Positions 1-8,696 are shown, counted from the stretch's first letter. The stretch: DNA of 64,000 nt from Chloroflexota bacterium (GCA_017993775.1 JAGOMA010000001.1:1-64000), one strand, 5' to 3'. Notes: generated by a model from the letters alone, not told the origin. Numbers and translations are program-made.

Positions 1-58
1 CGAACCGACGACCTCTCGGACCCAAACCGAGCGCTCTACCAAGCTGAGCTACGCCCCG
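1..58 (-). tRNA. tRNA-Pro (TGG), 3' end cut by window edge
   Basis: Read on the minus strand, the sequence begins CGGGGCGTAGCTCAG. It shows a D-arm, an anticodon stem CTCGG/CCGAG around the loop TTTGGGT, and the start of the T-arm GTCGGTTCG. The anticodon is TGG, which reads proline CCN codons. The 3' part of the T-arm and acceptor stem lie outside the window. A good sigma70-type promoter sits just upstream. Confidence 0.93.
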
Positions 59-75
59 AGTTGTTAACGGATGCT

Positions 76-104
76 AGTATACTGAGGCGAATGCACAACG
101 TCAA
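76..104 (-). promoter_or_regulatory. sigma70-type promoter for tRNA-Pro
   Basis: Minus strand TTGACG (99-104), a 17-nt spacer and TATACT (76-81), ending 17 nt upstream of the tRNA-Pro 5' end. The -35 box overlaps the tilS stop codon, so the tRNA can be transcribed independently of tilS. Confidence 0.75.
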
Positions 105-1537
105 CTTTTGCGGCAGAGCAGCCGCAGCGCGGCCGCAGCGGCTGGAGTAATTTTGGCGCGTTCGTCGATTTGGTGACCGACCAGCCAGAGTGTGCGGTCG
201 GCGTGGCTGACCAGGGGCCAATTTGGCCGCCACGCTGCGCCGATTTTACGGTTGACCATAATTTCTTTCAGGCTGGCGGAACGGCCGTTCATGCCCAACG
301 GCGTCATACGTTCGCCAGGGTATCTCCCCCGAACAGTCAAACCTGTTGCATCTGCTGCCAGATAAGCCACCCAAGGGTCCTGGTTTTCTTCTACCTGGGC
401 CGGGTCTATTTGCGGCAGCAGACTGGTTTCGATGATCCAGTTGTTGGCTAATTGCGTTGTGCCAGGGACTTTGAGCGGTAGGACTGCCCCGGCGGGAATT
501 TGCGGCCACTTATCGGGGTTTGGGCGGGAGTTTGTGGCGGTGATGTGCAAACGGCCGTAATCGACTCGTAAAACCAAATCGCCGGGCAAAGAACTTTGCG
601 CGCCAACCTGGCCGCGTTCGGCCACCAATCGGGCCTGTTCGATGGCCGGGAAAAGGATGTCTGTTAGAGACGGCCGTAAAACCGTAACCGCGCGGCGTAA
701 CATGCGTCGCTGTAAGGCCAGTGGCAGCCCCAGCCAGCGGTCACGGTGCAAGGATACCTCGCCTTCCGCTTGTTCTTGCAGGAGTGTCGGCCAGTTTTCC
801 GCCGCGAGTTGATCCAGGTAAGCCTCGTCGGCGGCGGCGATTTGGGCGAGCTGCTGTAGATGGGCGGCAAACTGGGGATTGTAGGTGGCCAGTTGGGGCA
901 GCAGGTGATGGCGTATGCGGTTGCGCAGGAAAGTGGTATCGGCGTTGGTGCTGTCGTATATGGGGGCTAAGGCGTGCTGCTGGCTGTAGGTTTCGATGTC
1001 GGCGCGATTGATGGTGAGGAACGGCCGTAACAAGACAATTTCTGGCGCTTCCGGCATGGGCGAGGCGGGTTTCATGCCGCTCAGTCCGGCCAAGCCGGTT
1101 CCGCGCAGCAGGTTGAGCAAAACGGTTTCAGCCTGGTCGTCGGCGTGATGGGCCACGAGAACGGCCGTGGCGTCTGTTTCGCGGGCCAGGCGGGCAAAAA
1201 AGCGATACCGTGCCTGCCGCCCGGCTTCTTCCAATGATAGACCATGTTCCTGAGCCTGGGCGGCCACGTCCACGGTTTCAATTGTGCAGGCTGCACCCCA
1301 GGCGGCCGCTGTTTGGGCGACAAATTGGGCATCGAGAACGGCCGTATCACGCCAGCCATGATTAAGATGAGCCGCTAAGAGCTGGTCGTGTGGCACGATC
1401 TGCGCCAGGACATGCAGTAAAACCAGGGAATCAACGCCGCCGGATACGCCCACCACAAAACGACAGTCTGAAAACGGCCGTGCCAGGGGCCGCAAGGTTT
1501 CTGTCAAAAATGCCTGAGTATGTTTCGCTAAATTCAT
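101..1537 (-). CDS. tilS: tRNA(Ile)-lysidine synthetase TilS
   Basis: TilS attaches lysine to C34 of the CAU-anticodon tRNA-Ile, using ATP, so that it reads AUA. The 478-residue protein starts with an N-type ATP pyrophosphatase domain whose PP-loop SGGVDS lies at residues 32-37. A central TilS substrate-binding region follows, and a C-terminal TilS_C domain around residues 400-465 contains GRYPGERMTP and SLKEIMVNRKI. Length is normal for the long form of the family. It lies 52 nt downstream of tRNA-Leu on the same strand, although a terminator-like hairpin sits between them. Several ACGGCCGT octamers fall inside the reading frame. Confidence 0.96.
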   Translation of the reverse strand: MNLAKHTQAFLTETLRPLARPFSDCRFVVGVSGGVDSLVLLHVLAQIVPHDQLLAAHLNHGWRDTAVLDAQFVAQTAAAWGAACTIETVDVAAQAQEHGLSLEEAGRQARYRFFARLARETDATAVLVAHHADDQAETVLLNLLRGTGLAGLSGMKPASPMPEAPEIVLLRPFLTINRADIETYSQQHALAPIYDSTNADTTFLRNRIRHHLLPQLATYNPQFAAHLQQLAQIAAADEAYLDQLAAENWPTLLQEQAEGEVSLHRDRWLGLPLALQRRMLRRAVTVLRPSLTDILFPAIEQARLVAERGQVGAQSSLPGDLVLRVDYGRLHITATNSRPNPDKWPQIPAGAVLPLKVPGTTQLANNWIIETSLLPQIDPAQVEENQDPWVAYLAADATGLTVRGRYPGERMTPLGMNGRSASLKEIMVNRKIGAAWRPNWPLVSHADRTLWLVGHQIDERAKITPAAAAALRLLCRKS

Positions 1538-1555
1538 CGGCCAGAAATATGGTCA

Positions 1556-1583
1556 AAATAAAAAAGGCCCCAAAGGGCCTAAT
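1556..1583 (-). terminator. intrinsic terminator after tRNA-Leu
   Basis: On the minus strand AGGCCC, a short TTTG loop and GGGCCT are followed directly by a run of six T. This is a classic intrinsic terminator between tRNA-Leu and tilS. Some read-through into tilS is possible, because no separate tilS promoter was recognised. Confidence 0.75.
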
Positions 1584-1589
1584 AAAGTG

Positions 1590-1672
<83 letters not shown>

Positions 1673-1703
1673 GGATAACCATTGTGCAGCAAAGGCGATG
1701 CGT

Positions 1704-1732
1704 ATTGTACACACGAAGATATGCCCCAACAA
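1704..1732 (-). promoter_or_regulatory. possible promoter for tRNA-Leu
   Basis: Minus strand TTGTTG (1727-1732), 17 nt, then TACAAT (1704-1709), placing a start site about 25 nt upstream of the tRNA. The -35 box is a weak match, so this is only a candidate. Confidence 0.4.
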
Positions 1733-1812
1733 GGGCAAAATCAGAGTAACATGCGGACCGAAGGAACTCGATTCTTCTGCCGGATCACTGGTTCACCATG
1801 ACAATAGTAAGT

Positions 1813-1841
1813 TTGACTTGAATTTTTTCACCTAGTATAAT
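1813..1841 (+). promoter_or_regulatory. sigma70-type promoter for the DUF4388/GTPase genes
   Basis: TTGACT (1813-1818), a 17-nt spacer and TATAAT (1836-1841), giving a predicted leader of about 125 nt before the ATG at 1974. It lies in the 301-nt gap after tRNA-Leu. Apart from one ACGGCCGT octamer at about 1919-1926, nothing else is seen in that gap. Confidence 0.7.
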
Positions 1842-1973
1842 GCGCAACGACTTGTAAAATTGCCATAATCGTTTAATTATCCGATTAAAAACAATAAAGT
1901 GACTGTAATTTAATGGTGACGGCCGTTATTTGGCGTCATTGAATATGAAATCTTTTTAGCAGGAACGACAGTT

Positions 1974-2828
1974 ATGGCCCTAAAAGGCAACCTGCGCGAC
2001 TTTTCCACAACCCAGTTGCTCAATCTAATAAACCTGGCCCGAAAAACAGGGACTCTTACCATTCAACACAATGGCGATTCAGCCCAATTGTCTTTTCGTG
2101 AAGGGAAATTAATTTACGCCTTCATGGGGCAAGATACCGAAAACCACCTGGCGCAAATATTACATGACGCTGGTAAGTTGTCTGAAGAACAGGCGCGAAT
2201 TATTCAACTGCGCGCCAAAGGAACAAGCGACAAACAACTCGGCCACATGCTCATTCAGCGTGGACACATCACCCAAAGCGACATCATCCAAAGCGTACGA
2301 CAGAGCGTTTTGGACACAGTTTATAAATTATTTACCTGGGGTGAAGGCATGTTCCGTTTCGACGCCAATACCTTGCCATCTCCAGGGCACATCACCATTC
2401 CCATTGACCTGGAAAGCGTCATTATGGAAGGCAGCCGACGGCTGAAGGAATGGGAAATCTTACAGGAAGAATTGCCAGACCTGGATATTTCGCTGCGATT
2501 TACAGATCACCCTGATGCCCGTCTAAGAAACATCAACCTGACAGTTGAAGAATGGCGTGTCGTCTCCTTCGTCAATCCCCGAAATTCGATCCATCAAATT
2601 GCCCGGGCGAATAATCTTAGCGATTTTGAGATTCGGCGCATTGTGTATGGAATGCTGCAAGCCGGTTTGGTGGAAATTGTCCGCCCGGCGAAACCGCAGC
2701 CCGTACCGCCACCACCTGGGAAATCGCCAAATACCAAGCAGGAGACACGTAAAGAGATAGAGCAGCAGTCACCGGCGGTGAAACGCTCTGTCGTTGTTCG
2801 CCTGATCGATCGTATCCGTGGTTTATAA
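1974..2828 (+). CDS. DUF4388 (PatA-like N-terminal) signalling protein
   Basis: A 284-residue cytosolic protein. Residues 1 to about 150 match the DUF4388 pattern, beginning MALKGNLRDFSTTQLLNLI with the typical GTLTI, LSFREGKLIYA and later FRFDA segments. Residues about 165-235 look like a winged helix (LTVEEWRVVSFV, IRRIVYGMLQAGLVEI). A proline-rich linker and a short basic tail follow. DUF4388 proteins commonly accompany small GTPases and response regulators, and their biochemical role is unclear. An AGGA ribosome site is spaced 9 nt from the ATG. The CvnD-like GTPase lies 93 nt downstream, so the two probably act together. No catalytic motif is visible. Confidence 0.85.
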   Translation: MALKGNLRDFSTTQLLNLINLARKTGTLTIQHNGDSAQLSFREGKLIYAFMGQDTENHLAQILHDAGKLSEEQARIIQLRAKGTSDKQLGHMLIQRGHITQSDIIQSVRQSVLDTVYKLFTWGEGMFRFDANTLPSPGHITIPIDLESVIMEGSRRLKEWEILQEELPDLDISLRFTDHPDARLRNINLTVEEWRVVSFVNPRNSIHQIARANNLSDFEIRRIVYGMLQAGLVEIVRPAKPQPVPPPPGKSPNTKQETRKEIEQQSPAVKRSVVVRLIDRIRGL

Positions 2829-2921
2829 AATGGCTGAGACGTACCAAGAGGGTACACGGCCGTTTATCATTCAAATCCTTTTATCTTCAACCCCACCCAC
2901 TCGCAAGAGGGTATCATTCTT

Positions 2922-3464
2922 ATGCAAGCAGTAAAAATGGTCATCACAGGTCCGTTTTCGGCGGGCAAAACACAATTCATCGGGTCCATCAGTGAAATAG
3001 ACGTCGTATCCACAGAACGCCGCATCAGCAGCAATGCAGAACAAATCAAAGAATCCACGACCGTTGCCATGGATTTTGGCCGTATTACGGTGGGCGATGA
3101 TCTGGTCCTATACCTTTTTGGCACACCCGGACAACGCCGGTTCGACTTCATGTGGGATATTTTATCGCAAGGTATGTTAGGATTTGTGGTCATGGTCGAC
3201 AGCACCAAACCAGAAACCTTCCGAGAAGCCAAACGCGTCTTGGAAACATTCGAAAGTTATGCAGCCACTCCTTACGTTGTGGCCGCCAACAAACAAGACA
3301 TGGAAGATGCCTGGGAACCAGAAGATTTACGCATCATTCTGCGTTTGCGATCTGAAGTCAAAATTCTGCCCTGTGTCGCTAATGATAAGGAAAGCGTCAA
3401 AAACGTCTTACTAGAGTTGCTCTACTCCATACTGGAAGAGCTGGATAAGGCTGAAGCAGCCTAG
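2922..3464 (+). CDS. CvnD-like small GTPase
   Basis: A 180-residue P-loop GTPase of the family found as CvnD in actinobacterial conservons and related to MglA and Rag GTPases. The G1 loop is GPFSAGKT (10-17), the switch region is STTVAMDFGRI (45-55), G3 is FGTPGQRRF (67-74, TPGQ in place of DxxG) and G4 is NKQD (123-126). In conservons the GTPase works with a sensor kinase, a roadblock protein and a DUF742 protein. Here no roadblock or DUF742 gene is adjacent, and the immediate partner is DUF4388. It probably relays a signal in a membrane or polarity pathway, but the output is unknown. Confidence 0.88.
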   Translation: MQAVKMVITGPFSAGKTQFIGSISEIDVVSTERRISSNAEQIKESTTVAMDFGRITVGDDLVLYLFGTPGQRRFDFMWDILSQGMLGFVVMVDSTKPETFREAKRVLETFESYAATPYVVAANKQDMEDAWEPEDLRIILRLRSEVKILPCVANDKESVKNVLLELLYSILEELDKAEAA

Positions 3465-3677
3465 CTTGTTTAACGGCTCATTTACATCACCTTAACTTCC
3501 TTTTCACAGTTTTAATTTGGGGCAGGTGCTACTATCCATATACAAATTCGCCCATGTTAGCTGGATTATAGAACGATTACTCGTGCGAAGAGGCGGCGAA
3601 CGCCTTAGCAAGAAAAGGTAGCAAACTGCCGTCTAATCGCCGATAAAGTTAAAACACAGGGCGGCATTGAGGCTAAC

Positions 3678-4517
3678 GTGAGTTCTATTGTTACAGAACA
3701 GGGTCTTCTTCATTATGAATCCGTCGGTCGCGGGCAGCCGATAATCCTTTTACACGGTTGGATTAATTCTTGGGACGTCTGGCGCGACTCCATGTTTGCC
3801 CTCGCTCAAACTAAGACGTACCGCGTTTATGCCTTGGATTTTTGGGGATTTGGAGATTCTGCCAAGGGAGCCAGAACAACTTCTTCCACCTACCGCGTTT
3901 CAAGTTATGTCGATATGGTGAATCAATTTATGGATACGCTGGGGATTCAAAAAGCCCCAGTTTTTGGCCATTCCATGGGCGGTACGGTTGCCTTGCAAAT
4001 GGCCCTGGAGCACCCGGAACGAGTTGTGAAAGTGGCCGTTGTGGGTTCGCCGGTTATCGGCAATTCGCTGAATCCGTTTTTGCGGCTTGCAGGTTATGGC
4101 GCAATTGCAAAACTTATCTGGCGTTACCCAATATTACTTCACTCGATCATGCGGATTCTCCTGGCCAAAGATTCTAAAGAAGTGCGCCAAATGATTTCAC
4201 GAGATGTTCAGCGCACGACGATTGAATCTTTCTTTCGCAGCATTGGTGATTTGCGGGATACCGATTTGGTTGGCAGTTTGAGTACCTTAAATTTACCTAC
4301 CCTGGGTATTTATGGCGTCAACGATAACATTGTCTCCCCTGGAAATGCAGAATTACTGACCAAAAATACACCCCAAACGCAGATCTCTATGATGCAACAC
4401 TCGCGGCATTTTCCAATGATCGACGAACCTGAGTTATTTATCACCACGTTGAATTCGTTTTTAACCAATGGCGTGGCCGAAAAACCAGTACAGGTAATTA
4501 AGACTCCCAGTGAATGA
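3678..4517 (+). CDS. alpha/beta hydrolase
   Basis: A 279-residue alpha/beta-hydrolase fold protein. The oxyanion-side LLHGW lies at 24-28 and the nucleophile elbow GHSMGG has Ser99. Asp216 (VNDNIV) and His244 (SRHFPMID) complete a credible triad. The substrate cannot be read from the sequence. The start is GTG. Its 3' end overlaps the V4R gene by 8 nt, which implies translational coupling. A paralogue at 12214-12999 shares the N-terminal pattern (HY-VGRG, HGW--SW-W, DFWGFGDS) but lacks the nucleophile. Confidence 0.88.
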   Translation: MSSIVTEQGLLHYESVGRGQPIILLHGWINSWDVWRDSMFALAQTKTYRVYALDFWGFGDSAKGARTTSSTYRVSSYVDMVNQFMDTLGIQKAPVFGHSMGGTVALQMALEHPERVVKVAVVGSPVIGNSLNPFLRLAGYGAIAKLIWRYPILLHSIMRILLAKDSKEVRQMISRDVQRTTIESFFRSIGDLRDTDLVGSLSTLNLPTLGIYGVNDNIVSPGNAELLTKNTPQTQISMMQHSRHFPMIDEPELFITTLNSFLTNGVAEKPVQVIKTPSE

Positions 4518-5160
4518 GATAAGCCAAAAGCAGGCACAGGCGATGGATGAATTTTATTATCCCAATAAGATGGGACGAATTGTCCTGACTGCTATGGAAG
4601 AAATAATGGGGCGGCATGGTGTAAATGCTATTTTGAACCTCGCCCAGCTACACCACCTGGTCAATAATTATCCGCCAAACAATCTGGAAATGGGGTTTAC
4701 GTTTAACGAATTTAGCGCAATTCAGGAAACGCTGGATGCCATGTATGGGGTTCGTGGTGGCCGTGGGTTGGCGATGCGTGCTGGTCGTGAAACCTGGCGC
4801 CTGGCGCTCAAAGAGTTCGTGCCGGTTTTGGGAATTAGTGATTTAGCAATACGGACGCTGCCTTTGGGGATTAAGATAAAAATTGGTCTGGATATTTTTG
4901 CCCAGACGTTTAATAAATTTAGTGATCAGCAAGTGCGGCTCGGTGAAGATCAACGGGGTTATTTGTGGATTATTGAACGGTGTCCAATTTGTTGGCAGCG
5001 TTCGTCTTCGCAGCCATGTTGCCATTTGGCGGTGGGGTTGTTGGAGCAGTCGTTGGACTGGGTTAGCAGGGGAAGACGGTTTCGGGTGGAGGAAGTTTCT
5101 TGCGTGGCGAAAGGTGATGATACCTGTACGATTTTGATTTCCAAGAAGCCGATTGCTTGA
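4510..5160 (+). CDS. V4R-domain protein (small-molecule-binding regulator)
   Basis: A 216-residue protein whose C-terminal half matches the V4R (4-vinyl-reductase) domain. Cys158 and Cys161 lie in RCPICWQR, Cys170/171 follow, then a GLLEQSLDW helix, and the domain ends with VEEVSCVAKGDDTC (Cys198, Cys206). V4R domains are thought to bind hydrophobic small molecules. They occur in BchJ and in the sensory parts of aromatic-degradation regulators. There is no DNA-binding domain here. The GTG start overlaps the upstream hydrolase, with an alternative ATG at 4543. Next to a hydrolase and an acyl-reductase-like enzyme, binding of a lipid or other hydrophobic ligand is a reasonable guess but unproven. 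Confidence 0.82.
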   Translation: MNEISQKQAQAMDEFYYPNKMGRIVLTAMEEIMGRHGVNAILNLAQLHHLVNNYPPNNLEMGFTFNEFSAIQETLDAMYGVRGGRGLAMRAGRETWRLALKEFVPVLGISDLAIRTLPLGIKIKIGLDIFAQTFNKFSDQQVRLGEDQRGYLWIIERCPICWQRSSSQPCCHLAVGLLEQSLDWVSRGRRFRVEEVSCVAKGDDTCTILISKKPIA

Positions 5161-5176
5161 TAGGATGTGTTAAGTT

Positions 5177-6457
5177 ATGCGACGAATCATCCTGACAGAA
5201 ACAACCCAAATTCATCCCTTTAATGAACCAGCGCGTGATTTGCGGGTTCAGAATAAGCCGCTTTGGCTGTGGCAGCGCGATTTGTTGACGCCGTATACGA
5301 GTGAGGAGCGGGAGTATCCGGATTGGCAAACGGCTTATCGTTTTGAAGAGGAAGCGGTGGAGTGTTTTGTTCATCGCGATAACTTGTTTTTTAACCGGGA
5401 TTTGATTGATGAGTTTGTGAGCCGGGCGCGTAACGGCCGTCGCCCGGTGCGTTTGGCCTTTTCGATTGATGATCCGGCAATTAAGACGCATGTGAAGCCA
5501 TTAACCCACTCCTTTTTTCAACAAGATAAATTGTTGTTGACCGATATGTGGTATTTGCCCAAAGGGCTTTCACAAAGTGTTGAAGCGCAGCCCCTGGTCA
5601 TTGATACAGAACCGTTGGAACGAGGGTATTACCATGTGCCGCCGTATATGGCCACGGATTTTGGGGATTTGGTCTACCAACTGCCGCGCAAAGCGTTTGT
5701 GTTAATCGAAAATTGGGTTCATGTGTTTATTGCGGATATCTTATTTGGCGTCTTTGCTCGGGGCGCTTTTTTTGAGAACCGGATTGATGCGGACTGGAAA
5801 CTGAAGCTGAAGATTTTGTCGAAATCTTTGTTGGAGCAGAAACATGTTTTGTCTAATTCGGAGATGGTGAAGATAGGCAAAAATGTGAGCATCGACTCTT
5901 CGGCAGTCATTCATGGGCCGACGGTGATTGGCGACAATGTGAATATCGGCGCGGGAGCCGTGATAGATAATTGCACGATTGGCAGTAATGTGACCGTTTC
6001 CCAGGGGTGTCAGTTGATGTTGAGCGTGGTAAGTGATGGTTGTTTTTTGCCCTTTCGAACCTCATTATTTATGACAACGATGATGGAAAATACGATGGTG
6101 GCGCAAAATACCTGTTTACAATTATGTGTGGTTGGTCGGGACTCGTTTATTGGCGCTGGCACGACGTTTACGGACTTTAATATATTGGGCGGCCCCTTGC
6201 GGACCTTAAGTGATAAAAATGGCTTGCTTGAAGAAACGAATATGCTGGTTTTAGGTGGATGCGTTGGGCATCACTGCCGGTTGAGTTCTGGACTGGTTAT
6301 TTATGCGGCGCGTACCGTTGAATCGGATGTGGTGCTGTTAGCTTCTCGCGAGCGTCAATTCATCACCAAAAGCGTGCGGTTTGAGGATAGCGATCATTAT
6401 CCGTATGAAGATAAATATCCCTATCCGCGTTTGTATCCGCGGTCTGATGAGTTATAG
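5177..6457 (+). CDS. left-handed beta-helix (hexapeptide repeat) transferase-like protein
   Basis: A 426-residue protein. The N-terminal about 230 residues (LWLWQRDLLTPY, RRPVRLAFSIDD) resemble no family I can name, though the layout recalls two-domain sugar-nucleotide or acyltransferase proteins. From about residue 235 to 365 hexapeptide repeats of the type VKIGKNVSIDSSAVIHG, TVIGDNVNIGAGAVI and TIGSNVTVSQG form a left-handed beta-helix, as in acyl- and acetyltransferases. Two aromatic-rich segments interrupt the helix. It sits 16 nt after the V4R gene. Acyl or sugar transfer is plausible, but the substrate is unknown. Confidence 0.75.
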   Translation: MRRIILTETTQIHPFNEPARDLRVQNKPLWLWQRDLLTPYTSEEREYPDWQTAYRFEEEAVECFVHRDNLFFNRDLIDEFVSRARNGRRPVRLAFSIDDPAIKTHVKPLTHSFFQQDKLLLTDMWYLPKGLSQSVEAQPLVIDTEPLERGYYHVPPYMATDFGDLVYQLPRKAFVLIENWVHVFIADILFGVFARGAFFENRIDADWKLKLKILSKSLLEQKHVLSNSEMVKIGKNVSIDSSAVIHGPTVIGDNVNIGAGAVIDNCTIGSNVTVSQGCQLMLSVVSDGCFLPFRTSLFMTTMMENTMVAQNTCLQLCVVGRDSFIGAGTTFTDFNILGGPLRTLSDKNGLLEETNMLVLGGCVGHHCRLSSGLVIYAARTVESDVVLLASRERQFITKSVRFEDSDHYPYEDKYPYPRLYPRSDEL

Positions 6458-6569
6458 AGGGGGCGCGGGTTGGTGGGGAACGGCCGTTTTAGGCAACAAC
6501 CCGTTGGAAATTGTTGAGCCATCATGAAATGTAGCCTTTGCTTCGGGACAGAAATACCATTGAAGATAT

Positions 6570-7694
6570 GTGCATTTCACGGATAAACTCCGGTCTATGG
6601 AAGATACGTTTGCTTTTATTATCCATCCGATTGACCCTCAGCGAGATGTCAGCCGCAAATATCCCGCATTGGGCAAACTCCCAGTTTGGCTAATCGATTT
6701 TTTGTCCCTGTTTTTCCCACCGGTTTATATTTCGGAAATTCAAAACATACACTCTGAGGCAAACGGCCGTTCCCTTCACGGTTGGTTTGTTGCCTGCCCC
6801 CTTACCCCAACCCGCATGATGAGCCTGCCGCCCAAAGTAGTGTATAAAAAAATCATCCAAACCGGCCGTCTGGCTGAAAAACTTGGCGCAAATATCCTGG
6901 GACTAGGCGCCTTCACCTCTGTGGTGGGCGACGGAGGGCTTACCGTAGCCAGCCAGCTCCAAATCCCCGTCACCACTGGCGACAGCTATACCATCGCCGT
7001 CGCCGTTCAAGCAATCCAAAAAGCCGCTCAGATCATGGATATCCCCCTACAAACAGCCACCGTTGCCATCGTTGGCGCGACCGGAGCCATTGGGTCGGTT
7101 TGTGGGCAACTACTCGCGCCAGAAGTAGACGAAGTACTCCTGATTGGCCGCCGGCACGACAAACTCAGTGAGGTGGCTGAACTCGTCCGGCAGGCTGGCT
7201 GCGCCCACGTCACCATCAGCGAAAACATGGCCGATCTGACCAAAGCCCATTTGATCATAACCGTTACCAGCGCCATCGATACCATCATCGAACCCGGCCA
7301 TTTACGCCAGGGCGCAGTTGTCTGTGATGTAGCTCGGCCCCGCGATGTGTCGGTGCAAGTTGCCAGTCAAAGACCCGACGTATTGGTTATAGAAGGCGGC
7401 ATGGTGGAAATCCCCGGTCCCGTCGAGTTTAATTTTAACTTTGGATTCCCTCCTAAAATGGCTTATGCTTGCATGGCCGAAACAATGGCCCTGGCATTAG
7501 AACAGCGGTACGAATCATTTACGCTAGGAAAAGACATACAATTGTCACAAGTCCAGACAATTGATAAAATCGCAGACAGGCATGGTTTTAAATTGGGTGG
7601 TTTTCGCAGTTTTGAAAAAGCTGTCACGGATACTGAAATTGCCCGCATCAAAAAGTACAAGCGCACACTTCAAATACCATCCAACCATCAATAA
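6570..7694 (+). CDS. long-chain acyl-ACP reductase-like enzyme
   Basis: A 374-residue protein laid out like cyanobacterial acyl-ACP reductase (AAR), which makes fatty aldehydes from acyl-ACP with NADPH. Matching blocks run in order: GLGAFTSVVG (111-120), TTGDSYT (135-141), the nucleotide-binding ATVAIVGATGAIGS (163-176), and YACMAETM, in which Cys301 aligns with the acyl-accepting cysteine of AAR. DRHGFKLGGF follows near the end. A distant shikimate-dehydrogenase-like Rossmann protein is the alternative. No aldehyde-deformylating oxygenase gene is nearby, so hydrocarbon synthesis is not implied. The start is uncertain: GTG at 6570 or ATG at 6597, and neither has a strong ribosome site. Confidence 0.75.
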   Translation: MHFTDKLRSMEDTFAFIIHPIDPQRDVSRKYPALGKLPVWLIDFLSLFFPPVYISEIQNIHSEANGRSLHGWFVACPLTPTRMMSLPPKVVYKKIIQTGRLAEKLGANILGLGAFTSVVGDGGLTVASQLQIPVTTGDSYTIAVAVQAIQKAAQIMDIPLQTATVAIVGATGAIGSVCGQLLAPEVDEVLLIGRRHDKLSEVAELVRQAGCAHVTISENMADLTKAHLIITVTSAIDTIIEPGHLRQGAVVCDVARPRDVSVQVASQRPDVLVIEGGMVEIPGPVEFNFNFGFPPKMAYACMAETMALALEQRYESFTLGKDIQLSQVQTIDKIADRHGFKLGGFRSFEKAVTDTEIARIKKYKRTLQIPSNHQ

Positions 7695-7754
7695 TCAAAG
7701 GGTGATTAACCTGTTATTGACCCAGAAATTCAATAGCTGCCAAGGGAAAAGCTC

Positions 7755-8645
7755 ATGAGCAATGGTCGAATTCTTATAGTCGAAGATGATTATGACATCT
7801 CCAATATGCTGCGGATTTTCTTCTCTAATGAAGGATATCATGTTGAAATTGCGGCCAGAGGCAGCGATGCCCTGGAAAATTGCCGTAAAAAGCTGCCGGA
7901 TTTAATCGTCTTAGATATCATGCTGCCGGATATGGACGGGTATGATGTGTGCCTGTCGCTGCGCACGACGACACGAACCAGCCATATTCCCATTATATTT
8001 TTGACCCAAAAAGATGAACGCAGCGATCGTATTCGAGGGTTAGAACTTGGCGCGGATGATTACATCACCAAGCCCTTTGATATCGAAGAACTTAAGCTGC
8101 GCGTGGGCACAGCCATCCGCACTCACCAACGACTAAACATGACCAATCCAACGACCGGGCTGCCCAGCAGCCGGCTTATCGAAGATCAATTGCGTACGTT
8201 GATGCGTGCTAACAATTGGACCTACATCCAGATAGGCATTGATCACCTGGCTCCTTTTAATGATAAATATGGTTTTGTTGCCGGTGATGAAGTTTTGCGG
8301 TTTGGCGCTTTTTTGCTGAACGAGATTGACGATGATTTGGGCACGCTGGATGATTTTATTGGGCATCCGGGTGGTGACACCTTTGTCCTGATTACTATGA
8401 GCGATAATGTTCCAGCCCTTGTGGATAAGCTGCGTCAGCGATTTAATGAGGATGTGTTATCGCATTATGATTTTATGGATCGGGAACAGGGAGCCATGGA
8501 GACGGTGAACGGTTCATTTGCCCCCTTTATGAGTCTTTCGATTGGCGTTGTATCTTCTCAGACACAACGTTTTGCTGATATTCGCGAAATCACTGAAACC
8601 GCTGCCGAGCTGCGTCGTTTGGACCAGGCGAAACAGGCAAGATGA
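7755..8645 (+). CDS. response regulator with degenerate GGDEF domain
   Basis: A 296-residue protein. The receiver domain (1-120) has the acidic pair EDD, phospho-acceptor Asp54 (VLDIMLPDMDG) and Lys106 (ITKPFD). Residues about 130-290 resemble a diguanylate-cyclase domain, but the signature is GGDTF (206-210) instead of GGDEF. Loss of the Glu suggests reduced or absent cyclase activity, so the domain may act as a sensor or scaffold. It lies 51 nt before a large histidine kinase and is probably part of the same phosphorelay. Confidence 0.88.
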   Translation: MSNGRILIVEDDYDISNMLRIFFSNEGYHVEIAARGSDALENCRKKLPDLIVLDIMLPDMDGYDVCLSLRTTTRTSHIPIIFLTQKDERSDRIRGLELGADDYITKPFDIEELKLRVGTAIRTHQRLNMTNPTTGLPSSRLIEDQLRTLMRANNWTYIQIGIDHLAPFNDKYGFVAGDEVLRFGAFLLNEIDDDLGTLDDFIGHPGGDTFVLITMSDNVPALVDKLRQRFNEDVLSHYDFMDREQGAMETVNGSFAPFMSLSIGVVSSQTQRFADIREITETAAELRRLDQAKQAR

Positions 8646-8696
8646 GTCGGTGAACTATTTCCCATACATGCAGTACCTGTTGGGTATTGATGCAAA

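Noticed and set aside
3465-3677. GEMM (c-di-GMP) riboswitch
   Set aside because: Only the 3' hairpin looks similar. The conserved 5' core and tetraloop receptor are not there.
6570-7694. Alkane biosynthesis operon
   Set aside because: The reductase-like gene has no aldehyde-deformylating oxygenase beside it, so only the aldehyde-forming step could be argued.
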